Position numbers and translations under genes: made by a program
Notes under the pieces: generated by a model
Databases searched by the model: none
Told to the model about the DNA's origin: nothing
The model's input: only the letters and a program-made list of their open reading frames with translations
Part shown: piece by piece, positions 33,956 to 43,212 of the stretch
Numbering within the stretch: position 1 is the first letter of the stretch
Layout of the letters: each line of letters starts with the position of its first letter
Assembly: GCA_964462945.1 (NCBI GenBank)
Contig: CAYWZW010000006.1
Coordinates: forward strand, 71,717-135,716
Direction of reading: 5' to 3'
Length of the DNA: 64,000 nt
DNA from: GCA-020343675 sp964462945
GTDB taxonomy: Bacteria; Planctomycetota; Phycisphaerae; Sedimentisphaerales; Anaerobacaceae

Positions 33956-36900
33956 ATGAAAGCGAGATACCGCAGCGCTGCTTGTGTAGCCCTGGTGCTG
34001 GTGATTTCTTTGGCCGTATCTGCCGAATCCGGTATTCCTGCCGGACCGGACTGGACCGGCAAGATTCGCAGCGACCACCCGCGACTCTTCTTCAACGCCG
34101 ACACGTGGCCCGCTGTGCAGCAGCGAGCCTTTGGTGCTGAGCGCCAGTGGTATTTGGACATTAAAGGACGCGTGGACAGACTCACAGCAGAGATAGGCGA
34201 GAAGGTTGAGCCTAAAGAGCTTGGCCCCGAAGCGGCCTGGGCCGCCTTTGTTTTCCGCATCACGCAGGATGCAAAATACCTGGAACTTGCGAAAAAATGC
34301 CTCCAGACAAGTCTGAACTATTACGAGGCCTGTTTCGAGCAGAGAAAGACAGTCAACTGGTATTCGACTTCTCGCGTTCACGCCACGTTAGCCTGGGACT
34401 GGCTGTACAATGACCTAACCCCGGCCGAGCGCCGCGAGTGCATGTCTCGTCTTGTGCGGGTGATCGACAACGTACTGAAGGTGAAACCTTCTATCTACCG
34501 CGAGAATATTTCGGGATACACAACCGGTTTCTACGGCGTGCAGAACTGCCTCTGGTTCATCGGCTGTACCGCCTTTGGCACGGGCATCGAAGCAGAATTG
34601 GTCAATGAGTGGCTCGCGTGGGGTCACGACGAGAACATCAGGCTGCTCGAGTATCGCAAGAAGGCCGCAGGAGACGATGGCGGTGGCGCTTCGCCGACGC
34701 TTGGTTACGTTTTTGGCGCCTATCCGTGGGCGGAGCAGAATTTCTTCTACACGTGGCTGTCCAGCACGGGCGAAAATATCGCACCGAACTGGCCCGCCGG
34801 GGCAACGCTTGCGAACTACGTTATCTGGAACTGGATCGCCGCTGACCCTGCGCCTCTGGAGTTCGGGTACGGTGACACGCCGCATACCGGCAATGCTTTG
34901 CCGACGGGACAGCTTTATACCCATACGGCCAATATCCGGCATCTGTACGGCCAGGCATCGCCAGAAGCCGCCGCTCTGGCCCGGTACGTGCAGTCCGGCA
35001 CTTCTGCCGGACTCCGTCAATCCTACTCCAATAGCTGGTTCATCTATCCATTTCTTCTGACTCAAATGGGTAGCTCGCCGGAGCCGTTTGCCCCCGAAAA
35101 TCTTCCGCACGCGCGGCACTTCGAGAACATGGGGCAGATATTCATGCGTTCCGGCACAGGAAAGGACGATACGTATTGTCTTTTCTCGTGCGGCGGGATA
35201 CTGACGCAACATCGCCATTATGACGCTCTGAATCTCGTGATTTACCATCGAGGCTTTTTGGCCCTCGACTCCGGCACGCGCTACCGGGAATTCGAAAATG
35301 GGCAGCACCTGGCCAACTACTACGCCCAGACCGTGGCTCACAATTGCGTCGTGATCCACCAGCCGGGCGAGCCCCCGGCACCATACTGGGGCGGCAAGGT
35401 GCTCGGCAATCACGGGGGCCAGCATAAGCAGCTCGGCTCGGTCGTAAGGGCCTTCGAGACGAACCCGGACTACGTCTATGTGGCCGGGGACGCGACTGTG
35501 AGCTATCAGCATGGTCCTGTCAAACGCCAGGGCCCGCCCGATCTGCCCGAGAAATGCAACCTGGTGACACGCCAGCTCGTTTTCCTGATGCCCAATCATT
35601 TCGTGATCTTCGATCGCGTGGAGGCAGCGGACGCTTCATATCGCAAGGATTGGCTTCTTCACACAGCGCATCAGCCTGCAATTGCCAATAAGACGATTCG
35701 TGCCGATCATGGCGAAGGCAGAATGTTCTGCCGCACGCTGCTGCCGGCTGATGCGGTCTTAACGGCTGTCGGAGGTCCGGGCAAGGAGTTCTGGGCGGCC
35801 GGTCAGAACTGGGACATCGTCTCCGGGGGTCTGGAGCCGGAGAATCTGGCCCTGATAGGACAGTGGCGTCTCGAGGTCACACCGGGCGCCCCTCGCAAGC
35901 AGGACGTTTTTCTCCATGTCATTCAGGTCGGAAATCAGAAGTTAGACGCTATGGATGAAACGACGTTGCTTGAGGCCGAGGGGACGTGCGGCGTCCGCTT
36001 GATTGCCGACGGCCGGACGTGGGAGGTGACCTTCAACTCAACGGGCAAGCTGGGAGGGTACATCAAGCGCTCCGGAGGCCCCACGTCTATTAGCGCCGCC
36101 CTGACAACCACGGTTGAGCCGCAGGTCGGCATACAGGCCAAGCCCGCCGTCCCCGTGGCGGGCAAGCCCTACGCGGGCATGACACACGAGTCAGCGAAAC
36201 GGAGAATCCCCAAACGCGAGCTGCCCGAATTTTGGGTCGGTGACATGGATCACCTGAACCAGCGTCTTTCAAATCTGAAAAAAGCCGAGGCCACGACCAT
36301 TGCTCAGTCACCCGGCGGCCGGCCGGTACAGCTTATCGCGTTCGGCCAACATGAGCAGGTCCGTCATCGCGCCAACTTCAACTCGGCCATCGGCGGCCAG
36401 GAGCCGGCGGCCTATATGGACAAGACCGCTCGGAGGAAACCGGTCATCCTTCTTGTGGGCCCCGTTCACGGCGCCGAGGTTGAGGGGCTGACCGGCCTGG
36501 TCAACCTCGCGACTATTATGGACACCGGACACGATCTGGCCGGAAGGAACCAATCCGAGCTGTGTGCGCTGGGCCAGCAATGCTGCCTGCTGATTATCCC
36601 GACCGGCAATCCGGACGGCACCGCGCGTTTCGAGCCGCGCGCATTGTTGGGAATGGAAGAGGACGATCTGCGGTTCTGGGGCCAGGGCACCTGGAGTGAC
36701 GACACGTTCTGCGACTGGCCGCAGTCCAAACGGCAACATCCGATGGCCGGTGACAACGTCGGGTTCTTGGGCTGTTACTTCAACGATGATGGCGTCAACC
36801 CCATGCACGATGAGTTTTTCGCTCCGATGGGACCTGAAGCGCCCGCCATTCTGAAAGTCGCCCGGGATGAAGGTCCCGACCTGGTGGTATCGCTTCACAG

Positions 36901-37252
36901 CCACGAAAGCGCTCCGGCACTGCTGCGGCCCGCATACGTAACAGAAGAAATCCAGCAGGATGTGCGCTCGTTAGCCCAGAAGTGTTACGCGCTGCTGAAT
37001 GAGCGCGGCCTTCCTCATCAAGAGCCGTTTTCCGTTGCCCCTGAAGGGGGCAAGAATCCAGCTCCGTTCAATTTGACCAGCGCGCTTTACCATATCAGCG
37101 GCGCGGTATCATTCACGTTTGAATGTCCCCATGGGCTCACTGGCGAAAGAGCATGTCGCGTCAGCGCCGAGCAGATACTCGATATCCAGCTTACCCTCTA
37201 CGAAGCAATGCTGCGGCACGCGATTGAAAAAAAGCGAGCCAGTGCCACTTGA
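33956..37252 (+). CDS. Fusion of heparinase II/III-like protein and M14 zinc carboxypeptidase
   Basis: 1098 aa, secreted (signal peptide to about residue 22). Residues ~40-400 form an (alpha/alpha)-toroid and ~400-720 a beta-sandwich with HRHYDALNLVIYHRG, as in heparinase II/III and oligo-alginate lyases that cleave uronic-acid polysaccharides. Residues ~740-1090 are an M14 metallo-carboxypeptidase: zinc ligands His838 and Glu841 (VHGAEVEG) and His981 (SLHSHES), with likely general base Glu1056 (FTFECPHG). The two enzymes meet at residues ~727-738, exactly where the palindromic element lies. The next gene starts at TGATG, overlapping this stop. Confidence 0.85.
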   Translation: MKARYRSAACVALVLVISLAVSAESGIPAGPDWTGKIRSDHPRLFFNADTWPAVQQRAFGAERQWYLDIKGRVDRLTAEIGEKVEPKELGPEAAWAAFVFRITQDAKYLELAKKCLQTSLNYYEACFEQRKTVNWYSTSRVHATLAWDWLYNDLTPAERRECMSRLVRVIDNVLKVKPSIYRENISGYTTGFYGVQNCLWFIGCTAFGTGIEAELVNEWLAWGHDENIRLLEYRKKAAGDDGGGASPTLGYVFGAYPWAEQNFFYTWLSSTGENIAPNWPAGATLANYVIWNWIAADPAPLEFGYGDTPHTGNALPTGQLYTHTANIRHLYGQASPEAAALARYVQSGTSAGLRQSYSNSWFIYPFLLTQMGSSPEPFAPENLPHARHFENMGQIFMRSGTGKDDTYCLFSCGGILTQHRHYDALNLVIYHRGFLALDSGTRYREFENGQHLANYYAQTVAHNCVVIHQPGEPPAPYWGGKVLGNHGGQHKQLGSVVRAFETNPDYVYVAGDATVSYQHGPVKRQGPPDLPEKCNLVTRQLVFLMPNHFVIFDRVEAADASYRKDWLLHTAHQPAIANKTIRADHGEGRMFCRTLLPADAVLTAVGGPGKEFWAAGQNWDIVSGGLEPENLALIGQWRLEVTPGAPRKQDVFLHVIQVGNQKLDAMDETTLLEAEGTCGVRLIADGRTWEVTFNSTGKLGGYIKRSGGPTSISAALTTTVEPQVGIQAKPAVPVAGKPYAGMTHESAKRRIPKRELPEFWVGDMDHLNQRLSNLKKAEATTIAQSPGGRPVQLIAFGQHEQVRHRANFNSAIGGQEPAAYMDKTARRKPVILLVGPVHGAEVEGLTGLVNLATIMDTGHDLAGRNQSELCALGQQCCLLIIPTGNPDGTARFEPRALLGMEEDDLRFWGQGTWSDDTFCDWPQSKRQHPMAGDNVGFLGCYFNDDGVNPMHDEFFAPMGPEAPAILKVARDEGPDLVVSLHSHESAPALLRPAYVTEEIQQDVRSLAQKCYALLNERGLPHQEPFSVAPEGGKNPAPFNLTSALYHISGAVSFTFECPHGLTGERACRVSAEQILDIQLTLYEAMLRHAIEKKRASAT
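36142..36163 (+). repeat. In-frame palindromic element, copy 4 (fusion seam)
   Basis: GCCCGCC, loop GTCCCCGT, GGCGGGC, flanked by AAG on both sides. It is read one base out of phase relative to the other copies, as AKPAVPVAGKP, at the junction between the heparinase-like and carboxypeptidase parts. Confidence 0.75.
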
Positions 37253-39603
37253 TGACAATGATGAACTTGCGTAGATATTGCGTCATATTACTACTGGTAG
37301 GGCCGTTTTTCCCGTGTGCGTTTGCAGACGCGAAGGATAGTGGGGCCGCGACAGACACACTTCGAGCCATGGTGGAGGCAGACTGGGCAGCCCAGGAGCG
37401 GCGAAAAGGCCGGAGCCCCGATGATCCGATTGCCGTACGCGACGCCTACCGGAGTTCAGAGGAACTCCTCAACGACCTTTGCAGGATGCCAGAAAGGCCG
37501 GATATGACGTCGGAGGCGGTTGCCCTTGAACATCTGGGGCGCCGGGTGGATGTGGTGGATTCATTGGAGAAGCCGGCCCGGCTCGATTTGCACCGAAAGA
37601 TCCGCTCTGTAACGCGCGACCTGGTACTGAAGAATCCTCTTATCGCCTCAAAGCCTATCGTGTTTATGAAGCGTCGCCGCTTTATATGCCAAATGCTCCA
37701 TGAATATCTCGGATACTTCTACGATTACGGAGACATTGCAGGCGGCGGTGTTTATGTGCTCGAAGAACCCGGCCGGTCGTTGAAGATGCGCGACCTCGTC
37801 AACGGCCGGCTGCCTCGCGGAAACTACACGACCCTGGCGCTATCGTACGACGCCCGGACAATCTATTTTGCCTTTGCCGAGCGGGCGTCCGAGAAGCCGG
37901 ACTACTACTCCTCGCAGCGGCGATGTTTCCATATCTACGCCATGGACGCCGACGGTGGGAATCTCCGTCAGCTCACCGATGGACCGAATGACGACTTCGA
38001 TCCCTGCCCACTGCCCGATGGCGGCGTCGCTTTCATGTCCACGCGCCGCGGAGGTTTTGGCCGATGCCACAATCCGTGGGAGCCCCTGCCGAGCTATACG
38101 CTGCATCGTATGGACGCTTCGGGAGGTGCGGTTCAAACGCTCTCGTTCCACGAAACAAACGAGTGGCACCCCTCCGTGCTGGCCGATGGCCGGATCGCGT
38201 ATTGTCGCTGGGACTATGTGGACCGGTCGGCAGCGAACTATCACGGACTTTGGGCGAGCAATCCGGATGGGACGAACCCCAGCATCCTCTTCGGCAACTA
38301 CACGCAGCGGATCAATGCCTGCTATCAGCCTCACAGCATCCCAGGCTCAAACCGGATCATCTTCGTCGCCGGCGCGCATCACGCCGACGTCGGCGGCTCG
38401 CTGGTTATTGTCGATCCGGCCCGCGAGAAACTGGACCATCAGACGGGCCAGGACCGGTTCGAGGCCATTGAAGTCCTGACGCCGGAGGTCTGTTTTCCCG
38501 AGGCGCCCGGCTGGCCGGGCAGCTATTTCCACGGCCCCTGGCCTCTCTCGGAAGATTATTTCCTGGTCGCCTTTAGCTTCGATCCCCTCCCCGGAATGGG
38601 GCCCGGCGTCAAGCAGGACACATACACTGGACTCTATTACTTTGACCGCTTCGGCAACCTGGAGCTGCTCTACCGCGACGCTGACATTTCCTGCATGTAT
38701 CCGATCCCCTTGGCTCGGCGGTCGAAACCGCCAATCGTTCCCGCCACGCCGGACCCAAATTTCAGCGACGAGGGCGAGTTCGTGCTCGTTGATGTACGAC
38801 GCAGTCTCTTTCCACTGCCGGCCTCTCGAAGAATCCATCAGCTCCGAATCTTCCAGGTGCTCCCCAAGACGACCACGCATGTCGCCAATAAGCCGAGGCT
38901 CGGCTATGCAAATGCCGACAGCGCCCGCATGATGCTCGGTACGGTTCCGGTGGAGTCCGACGGTTCGGCCTACTTCCGCGCCCCCGCCTGCAAACCGCTG
39001 TATTTCCAAGCGGTGGATGAAGCAGGCCGGGCCGTGCAAACCATGCGGAGCATCACTTACTTACAGCCCGGCGAGCGGCGCAGTTGCCTGGGCTGCCATG
39101 AACCGCGCCGGACAACACCTGCGAGCAGGCCGGCCCCGGCGGCACTACAGCGACCACCTTCCAAGATCCAGCCCGGCCCGGACGGAACCCGCCCTTTCAG
39201 CTATCCTCGACTCGTCCAGCCTGTCTTCGATAGGCATTGCATCCGCTGCCACGACGGTCGAACAGGCGATTTGAAGAGCCGGCTGCTCTTGACGGGCGAG
39301 CCCGCGGGGACTTTCAGTCAGTCGTACGAGAGCCTCAAACCTTACGTCAGATGGTACGAATGGGGAGGCAGCACGATTACAGAGATTGTCACCAGACCCG
39401 GCCGTATCGGCGCGGACGAAAGTCCATTACTGAAGGTGCTGCAGGACCGCCTACACGCAGAACACGTTGATCTGCCGCCGGAGGACTTTCAGCGCCTGTG
39501 TATCTGGCTGGATGGCAACGCCTCCTTCTACGGAGTCTATGACCAGGAACAACAATTGGCCCAGCAAAACGGACAAGCCGTACCGCCGCCCCTGGTTCAA
39601 TGA
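37252..39603 (+). CDS. Secreted dihaem protein resembling hydrazine synthase alpha subunit
   Basis: 783 aa with a signal peptide (CVILLLVGPFFPCAFA). Residues ~170-500 form a TolB/WD40-like beta-propeller (MDADGGNLRQLTDGPNDD and similar blades). Two c-type haem sites follow: CLGCH at 612-616 and CIRCH at 663-667. Propeller plus two CxxCH is the layout of the anammox hydrazine synthase alpha subunit, whose homologues are widespread in planctomycetes without anammox. Nothing in the window supplies the beta and gamma subunits, so an electron-transfer or oxidase role linked to the neighbouring hydrolases is more likely. ATG 37252 overlaps the previous stop, implying translational coupling. Confidence 0.85.
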   Translation: MTMMNLRRYCVILLLVGPFFPCAFADAKDSGAATDTLRAMVEADWAAQERRKGRSPDDPIAVRDAYRSSEELLNDLCRMPERPDMTSEAVALEHLGRRVDVVDSLEKPARLDLHRKIRSVTRDLVLKNPLIASKPIVFMKRRRFICQMLHEYLGYFYDYGDIAGGGVYVLEEPGRSLKMRDLVNGRLPRGNYTTLALSYDARTIYFAFAERASEKPDYYSSQRRCFHIYAMDADGGNLRQLTDGPNDDFDPCPLPDGGVAFMSTRRGGFGRCHNPWEPLPSYTLHRMDASGGAVQTLSFHETNEWHPSVLADGRIAYCRWDYVDRSAANYHGLWASNPDGTNPSILFGNYTQRINACYQPHSIPGSNRIIFVAGAHHADVGGSLVIVDPAREKLDHQTGQDRFEAIEVLTPEVCFPEAPGWPGSYFHGPWPLSEDYFLVAFSFDPLPGMGPGVKQDTYTGLYYFDRFGNLELLYRDADISCMYPIPLARRSKPPIVPATPDPNFSDEGEFVLVDVRRSLFPLPASRRIHQLRIFQVLPKTTTHVANKPRLGYANADSARMMLGTVPVESDGSAYFRAPACKPLYFQAVDEAGRAVQTMRSITYLQPGERRSCLGCHEPRRTTPASRPAPAALQRPPSKIQPGPDGTRPFSYPRLVQPVFDRHCIRCHDGRTGDLKSRLLLTGEPAGTFSQSYESLKPYVRWYEWGGSTITEIVTRPGRIGADESPLLKVLQDRLHAEHVDLPPEDFQRLCIWLDGNASFYGVYDQEQQLAQQNGQAVPPPLVQ

Positions 39604-39646
39604 GCCATACACATAATGATCGCCTGCGGCTTGTCGGGAGGTGACG

Positions 39647-39943
39647 ATGTTCAAAGATCAAACGATTGTATGGGTTCTGGAATACATTTTCGGCGGCATG
39701 TTGGTATTTGTCCCGCTGGCCAGTCTGGTCCTTCACCGATTGGCCCCGACGGATGCTCATATATGGGCAACAAAGCTGTTCGTCGCCTGTCTCGGTGTCA
39801 TTTTGATTTCCTGCGCCAGCTCCATGAGACAGCGGATGCTCCTGGCAAGGCGCATCGATAAGCTGGCCGAACAATTGCGGGTGCGTTGCGTATCTTCGCC
39901 GGAACCCACAGAAACCAAAGACCAAACCGGCCAGAGCCGATAA
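39647..39943 (+). CDS. Small two-helix membrane protein
   Basis: 98 aa with two hydrophobic helices (VLEYIFGGMLVFVPLASLVL and LFVACLGVILISCASSM) and a basic, then Pro/Thr-rich C-terminus. A GGGAGG site lies 5 bp before ATG 39647. It follows the dihaem protein by 43 bp on the same strand and may help anchor or assemble it. I do not recognise a family. Confidence 0.65.
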   Translation: MFKDQTIVWVLEYIFGGMLVFVPLASLVLHRLAPTDAHIWATKLFVACLGVILISCASSMRQRMLLARRIDKLAEQLRVRCVSSPEPTETKDQTGQSR

Positions 39944-39953
39944 ACACCGCTTC

Positions 39954-41699
39954 TCAGTACCCGATGGCGCAGCCGTCTTTACGCGGGTCTGAACCACCAA
40001 AATACCGGCGGGGGTTCTCGCGCCTCCATATTCCCTGGTAGCCGCCGAACGTATCAAGCTCGGGTTTCACTTTGTGCCCCATAGAAGCAAGCTTGGCTTT
40101 GACATCCTCTGGAATGTGTGGTTCAAAGCTCACCGAGCCGCTGTCCACCATCTTTTTCCCCGTCGGCGTCGAGCTTTCAGAATGCTGGATGCGCGGCTGC
40201 TCGCCGGCTTGCTGCGGCGACATGCCAAAATCGAGCAGGTTCATCAGCACCTGCACCTGTCCCTGCGGCTGAAAATCTCCTCCCATAACCCCAAACGAAA
40301 AGACCGGGCTTCCATCTTTGGTTACGAACGCCGGGATGATGGTGTGGAAAGGCCGCTTGTGAGGCTCCAGCTTGTTGAGGTCCTTCGGATTGAGCGAGAA
40401 TAGTTGGCCCCGGTTCTGAAGGCAGAAGCCCATGCCGTCCGGCACGAACCCCGAGCCCCAGGGATAATAAATGCTCTGAATGAGCGAAACCATGTTGCCG
40501 TCTTTGTCCGCCGTCGTCAGATAGACGGTATCCGAGGAACCTTTGAGCCTGCCGGGCTCGACATTTTGAGCGGCTCGCTTAGGATCAATCAGTTTGACGC
40601 GCTGCTTAGCGTAGTCTTTGGAGATAAGCTCTTTGAGCGGGACCTGAGCAAAATCCATGTCGGCGTAGTAAACTGCACGATCTTCGAAAGCCAGTTTCTT
40701 GGCTTCGATGAACAGATGCAGATGCTCGGCGGAGTTGGGCTGCATGGAGCCGATGTCAAAGAGCTCCAGCAGATTCAGCATCTGCAGAGCGGCGATCCCC
40801 TGTCCGTTCGGCGGCAGCTCCCAGACGTCGCAGCCACGATAGCTCGTGCTGACCGGCTCGACCCAGTTGGCGGTATGCTCCCGAAAGTCACGAATCGAAA
40901 ACCGACCGCCGTTGGCCTGGGAGAACTTGACAATTTGCTCGGCAATCTCGCCCTTGTAGAAGGCCTCGGCGCCGTCCCTGGCGATGGTCTCGAAGAACTG
41001 CGCCAAATCCTCGTTTCTGAAAACGTCTCCAAAACGGACGGGCTTGCCTTCAGGCATGAACGTCCTGGCCAGGGCGGGATTTGACTCTGAGCCGAAGGAC
41101 CAGGAGCCGGCGATGACGGGCGAGACGCCGAATCCTTCGCGCGCGTAGAAAATGGGTGCTTCCAGAACCCTTGCCAGACCGAGCCGACCCAGTCTTTCCT
41201 GCAGCGCTGACCATCCGCTGACACAGCCGGGCACGCTCCAGGATAACGGGCCGTACGTGGGAATCTCTTTAAGTCCCAGCGCCAGCGCTTTGTCCAAGCT
41301 CCAATCGTATGGCGACCGGCCGCTTGCATTGAGCCCCAGCAGTCTCTTGCCCGTCGCGTCCCAGATAATGGCAAACAGGTCGCCGCCTGGCCCGCACATC
41401 ATGGGCTCGACCAGGCTCAGCATGGCGTTGGCGCAAATGGCCGCATCGACAGCATTGCCGCCGGCCTTGAGAATATCGACTCCGGCTATGCTGGCCAAAG
41501 GCTGACTTGAGCAGACGATTCCATTTTGGCAGACAACCGTCGAGCGGTTTCGGTTTCGATTCGCAAGCAAATCACGGTCGATCAAAATAGCATCACCTGC
41601 CGCCCCCGCACCCTGACGTTTGGCGAACGACATATCGCTCCCCAGAAGCGCCGACGTGCCCGCACAGCCGGCAAGTCTTAGAAATGAACGCCTTTTCAT
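39954..41699 (-). CDS. ggt: Gamma-glutamyltransferase
   Basis: 581 aa, Ntn-hydrolase that cleaves or transfers gamma-glutamyl groups of glutathione and peptides outside the cytoplasm. The N-terminus is a twin-arginine-like export signal (MKRRSFLRLAGCAG). The small subunit would begin at the Thr of SSDTVYLTTADKDGN, the usual autocleavage site, and PWGSGFVPDGMGF and GVMGGDFQPQGQ match conserved substrate loops. Full family length. It converges on the dihaem gene cluster, with stops 11 bp apart from the small membrane protein. Confidence 0.93.
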   Translation of the reverse strand: MKRRSFLRLAGCAGTSALLGSDMSFAKRQGAGAAGDAILIDRDLLANRNRNRSTVVCQNGIVCSSQPLASIAGVDILKAGGNAVDAAICANAMLSLVEPMMCGPGGDLFAIIWDATGKRLLGLNASGRSPYDWSLDKALALGLKEIPTYGPLSWSVPGCVSGWSALQERLGRLGLARVLEAPIFYAREGFGVSPVIAGSWSFGSESNPALARTFMPEGKPVRFGDVFRNEDLAQFFETIARDGAEAFYKGEIAEQIVKFSQANGGRFSIRDFREHTANWVEPVSTSYRGCDVWELPPNGQGIAALQMLNLLELFDIGSMQPNSAEHLHLFIEAKKLAFEDRAVYYADMDFAQVPLKELISKDYAKQRVKLIDPKRAAQNVEPGRLKGSSDTVYLTTADKDGNMVSLIQSIYYPWGSGFVPDGMGFCLQNRGQLFSLNPKDLNKLEPHKRPFHTIIPAFVTKDGSPVFSFGVMGGDFQPQGQVQVLMNLLDFGMSPQQAGEQPRIQHSESSTPTGKKMVDSGSVSFEPHIPEDVKAKLASMGHKVKPELDTFGGYQGIWRRENPRRYFGGSDPRKDGCAIGY

Positions 41700-41859
41700 A
41701 GGCTTCTACTCCGTATGAGCCAGTCCACAAACATCAGGCATCCGGCTCTCCTGCCCGACCCCCGGTATTGTATGCTGCCCGGCGCACAGGTCAAGACCGT
41801 ATTAGTTACGGCCAGCCTAAGAATGGTAATTCCATACAGGTAAGAAGCACAAAAGAAAT

Positions 41860-41887
41860 GGAGCGTAGAGTCAAATATCTACGCTCC
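41860..41887. other. Perfect 10-bp hairpin in a 321-bp gap
   Basis: Stem GGAGCGTAGA / TCTACGCTCC around an 8-nt loop. No T run follows on either strand, so it is not a standard terminator. The rest of the gap between ggt and the small membrane gene (41700-42020) holds no supported gene; a 71-codon plus-strand frame there has no protein-like features. Confidence 0.5.
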
Positions 41888-42020
41888 GTAAAATCCAACG
41901 TAGGGCTGACGAACGTGGCGATGTCGCGGCCCCGTCTCATAGAATCAGAGCAGATCCCCACGCACGGGTCTGGCCAGCCCTAAAAAGCGTTCGTGTGCCG
42001 CAGCCGAGACGGCAGACGAG

Positions 42021-42275
42021 TTAGTGCTGCTGTGCAAAGACTCTGCGCCGCTGGAACAGGTAAACAATGATCCCCAAAGCGATCAAACCAACGAGCCCGC
42101 CGTCGCCCAGAGTTGTAATCAGCCCGGTGAGATTCTCAACAATTCCCCCAAAAAAGGGAACCGACTGCTCTGGGGTGCCAAAAACGATCTCGACCACGAC
42201 TCCCAAGGCAACCAGCAGCAAGAAGATTTCCGTGATCTCACCAAGCCATTTCTTTATTTCTTCCAGGTAATGCAT
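42021..42275 (-). CDS. Small two-helix membrane protein
   Basis: 84 aa from ATG 42275, with AGGAGAG 6 bp upstream. A short amphipathic start (MHYLEEIKKWLGEI) leads into two membrane helices (FLLLVALGVVVEIVFG; GGLVGLIALGIIVYLF), ending in a basic tail. It resembles generic small integral-membrane proteins; no named family. It stands alone. Confidence 0.7.
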   Translation of the reverse strand: MHYLEEIKKWLGEITEIFLLLVALGVVVEIVFGTPEQSVPFFGGIVENLTGLITTLGDGGLVGLIALGIIVYLFQRRRVFAQQH

Positions 42276-42688
42276 CTTCGACTCTCCTAATTGAGTGTTA
42301 CAAGAAACCATCCGTTACAAACATCTACGTACTTTTGTTCGGCTGGCCTTTTTTAATTACTTTAATATTTATGCCCAAAATACATGAGGAATATCGCCAA
42401 TAACAATGTTCCTCCTATCCGCCGCGACGAACAAGCATAGGCACGAAAGAGCACTTACCAGTATTGAAATCGCATCAATTCAGTGTGTCGCGGCCCTGGC
42501 ACACCCTCGACTGCCTGCGCGTGGAGTCCTGATGGTTTTTGTTTGGCCTTGGGCCGATCATCCCACAAGCTCAGAACGGCCCAAGAGGAAGATAATGTTG
42601 GCTCCAAATCGGCCGCGAATCTCCCATTGTGCCGGGTTGCCCTGTGAGTTTTGCGGTCACCATAAATATTAAAATGGGTAATTTTTAC
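42276..42688. other. Gap of 413 bp with one doubtful small Cys/His peptide frame
   Basis: The only candidate is a 25-codon plus-strand frame at 42595-42672, with AAGAGGAAG before its ATG. It ends in a Cys/His-rich sequence (HCAGLPCEFCGHHKY) that could bind a metal. There is no independent support. The minus strand has an AGGAGG site near 42412, followed by a 14-codon hydrophobic frame from a TTG. Otherwise nothing is seen. Confidence 0.25.
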
Positions 42689-42717
42689 TTGACTTGCGTG
42701 TTAAAATAGGATATTTT
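42689..42717 (+). promoter_or_regulatory. Sigma-70-like promoter with start at the ATG
   Basis: TTGACT (-35), 17-bp spacer, TATTTT (-10) in AT-rich DNA. Transcription should start near 42724, which is the A of the next ATG, so the mRNA would be leaderless. Confidence 0.6.
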
Positions 42718-42723
42718 AAGACT

Positions 42724-42897
42724 ATGCTCGGGAGTATGTTATATTTCGTCTTGCGCATATCGCTGATTGTGACGGTCTGTGCCTTTGTATGGCGGTATGT
42801 CCAGCCGAGAACTCAACTCATGCGAATACTCCGAGCCGCCCTGCTTATGCTCAGTCTGTTGGCTGTCTTGGCCGTGATAAGAATCACTGGCGCATGA
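42724..42897 (+). CDS. Small membrane protein (57 aa)
   Basis: Two hydrophobic helices (MLYFVLRISLIVTVCAFVW and AALLMLSLLAVLAVIRI) joined by a basic loop. There is no Shine-Dalgarno sequence; a good promoter ends 7 bp before the ATG, so translation is probably leaderless. No family recognised, and the short length keeps confidence moderate. Confidence 0.55.
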   Translation: MLGSMLYFVLRISLIVTVCAFVWRYVQPRTQLMRILRAALLMLSLLAVLAVIRITGA

Positions 42898-43085
42898 TTG
42901 AGCACCCTTTACTCTGACCATTCATCCTTCGTTTAAACCCCTCCCCAAAGTCCATACCGAAATCAAGGAATTTTCAGGTGGATTCGTCAGCGTCTTTGAT
43001 GCTGGCGGCCCGGAGGGGAACCGCAGAGCCGGCAGCTTCACAATAACGCCGCATCGAATTACGCCAACAGCGTGTTTCGTATGGG

Positions 43086-43181
43086 GTCATTCCGACCCGA
43101 GTCCCGATTATGTCGGGACGAAGCAGAAGAAACTATCTGAACAGATCTCTCCGCTTCGCCTCCGGCTTTGGTCGAGATGAC
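43086..43181. repeat. 96-bp dispersed-type repeat with complementary ends
   Basis: It begins GTCATTCCGACC and ends GGTCGAGATGAC, which are near complements. Inside are the hairpins GTCCCGA...TCGGGAC (43101-43119) and ATCTGAACAGAT (43135-43146). This layout resembles small non-autonomous repeats found between genes in many bacteria. It occupies most of the otherwise empty 315-bp gap before lysA. Confidence 0.6.
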
Positions 43182-43212
43182 GAGGCACGAATCACTGGCC
43201 ACGAGCAACGAA

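Noticed and set aside
37252..39603. Evidence for anammox metabolism
   Set aside because: Only an alpha-subunit-like protein is present, and such homologues occur widely in non-anammox planctomycetes.
41860..41887. Terminator for the gamma-glutamyltransferase region
   Set aside because: No T run on either strand, and it lies upstream of ggt, whose 3' end is at 39954.
41768..41983. 71-codon plus-strand frame after ggt
   Set aside because: Composition is not protein-like and a hairpin lies inside it.
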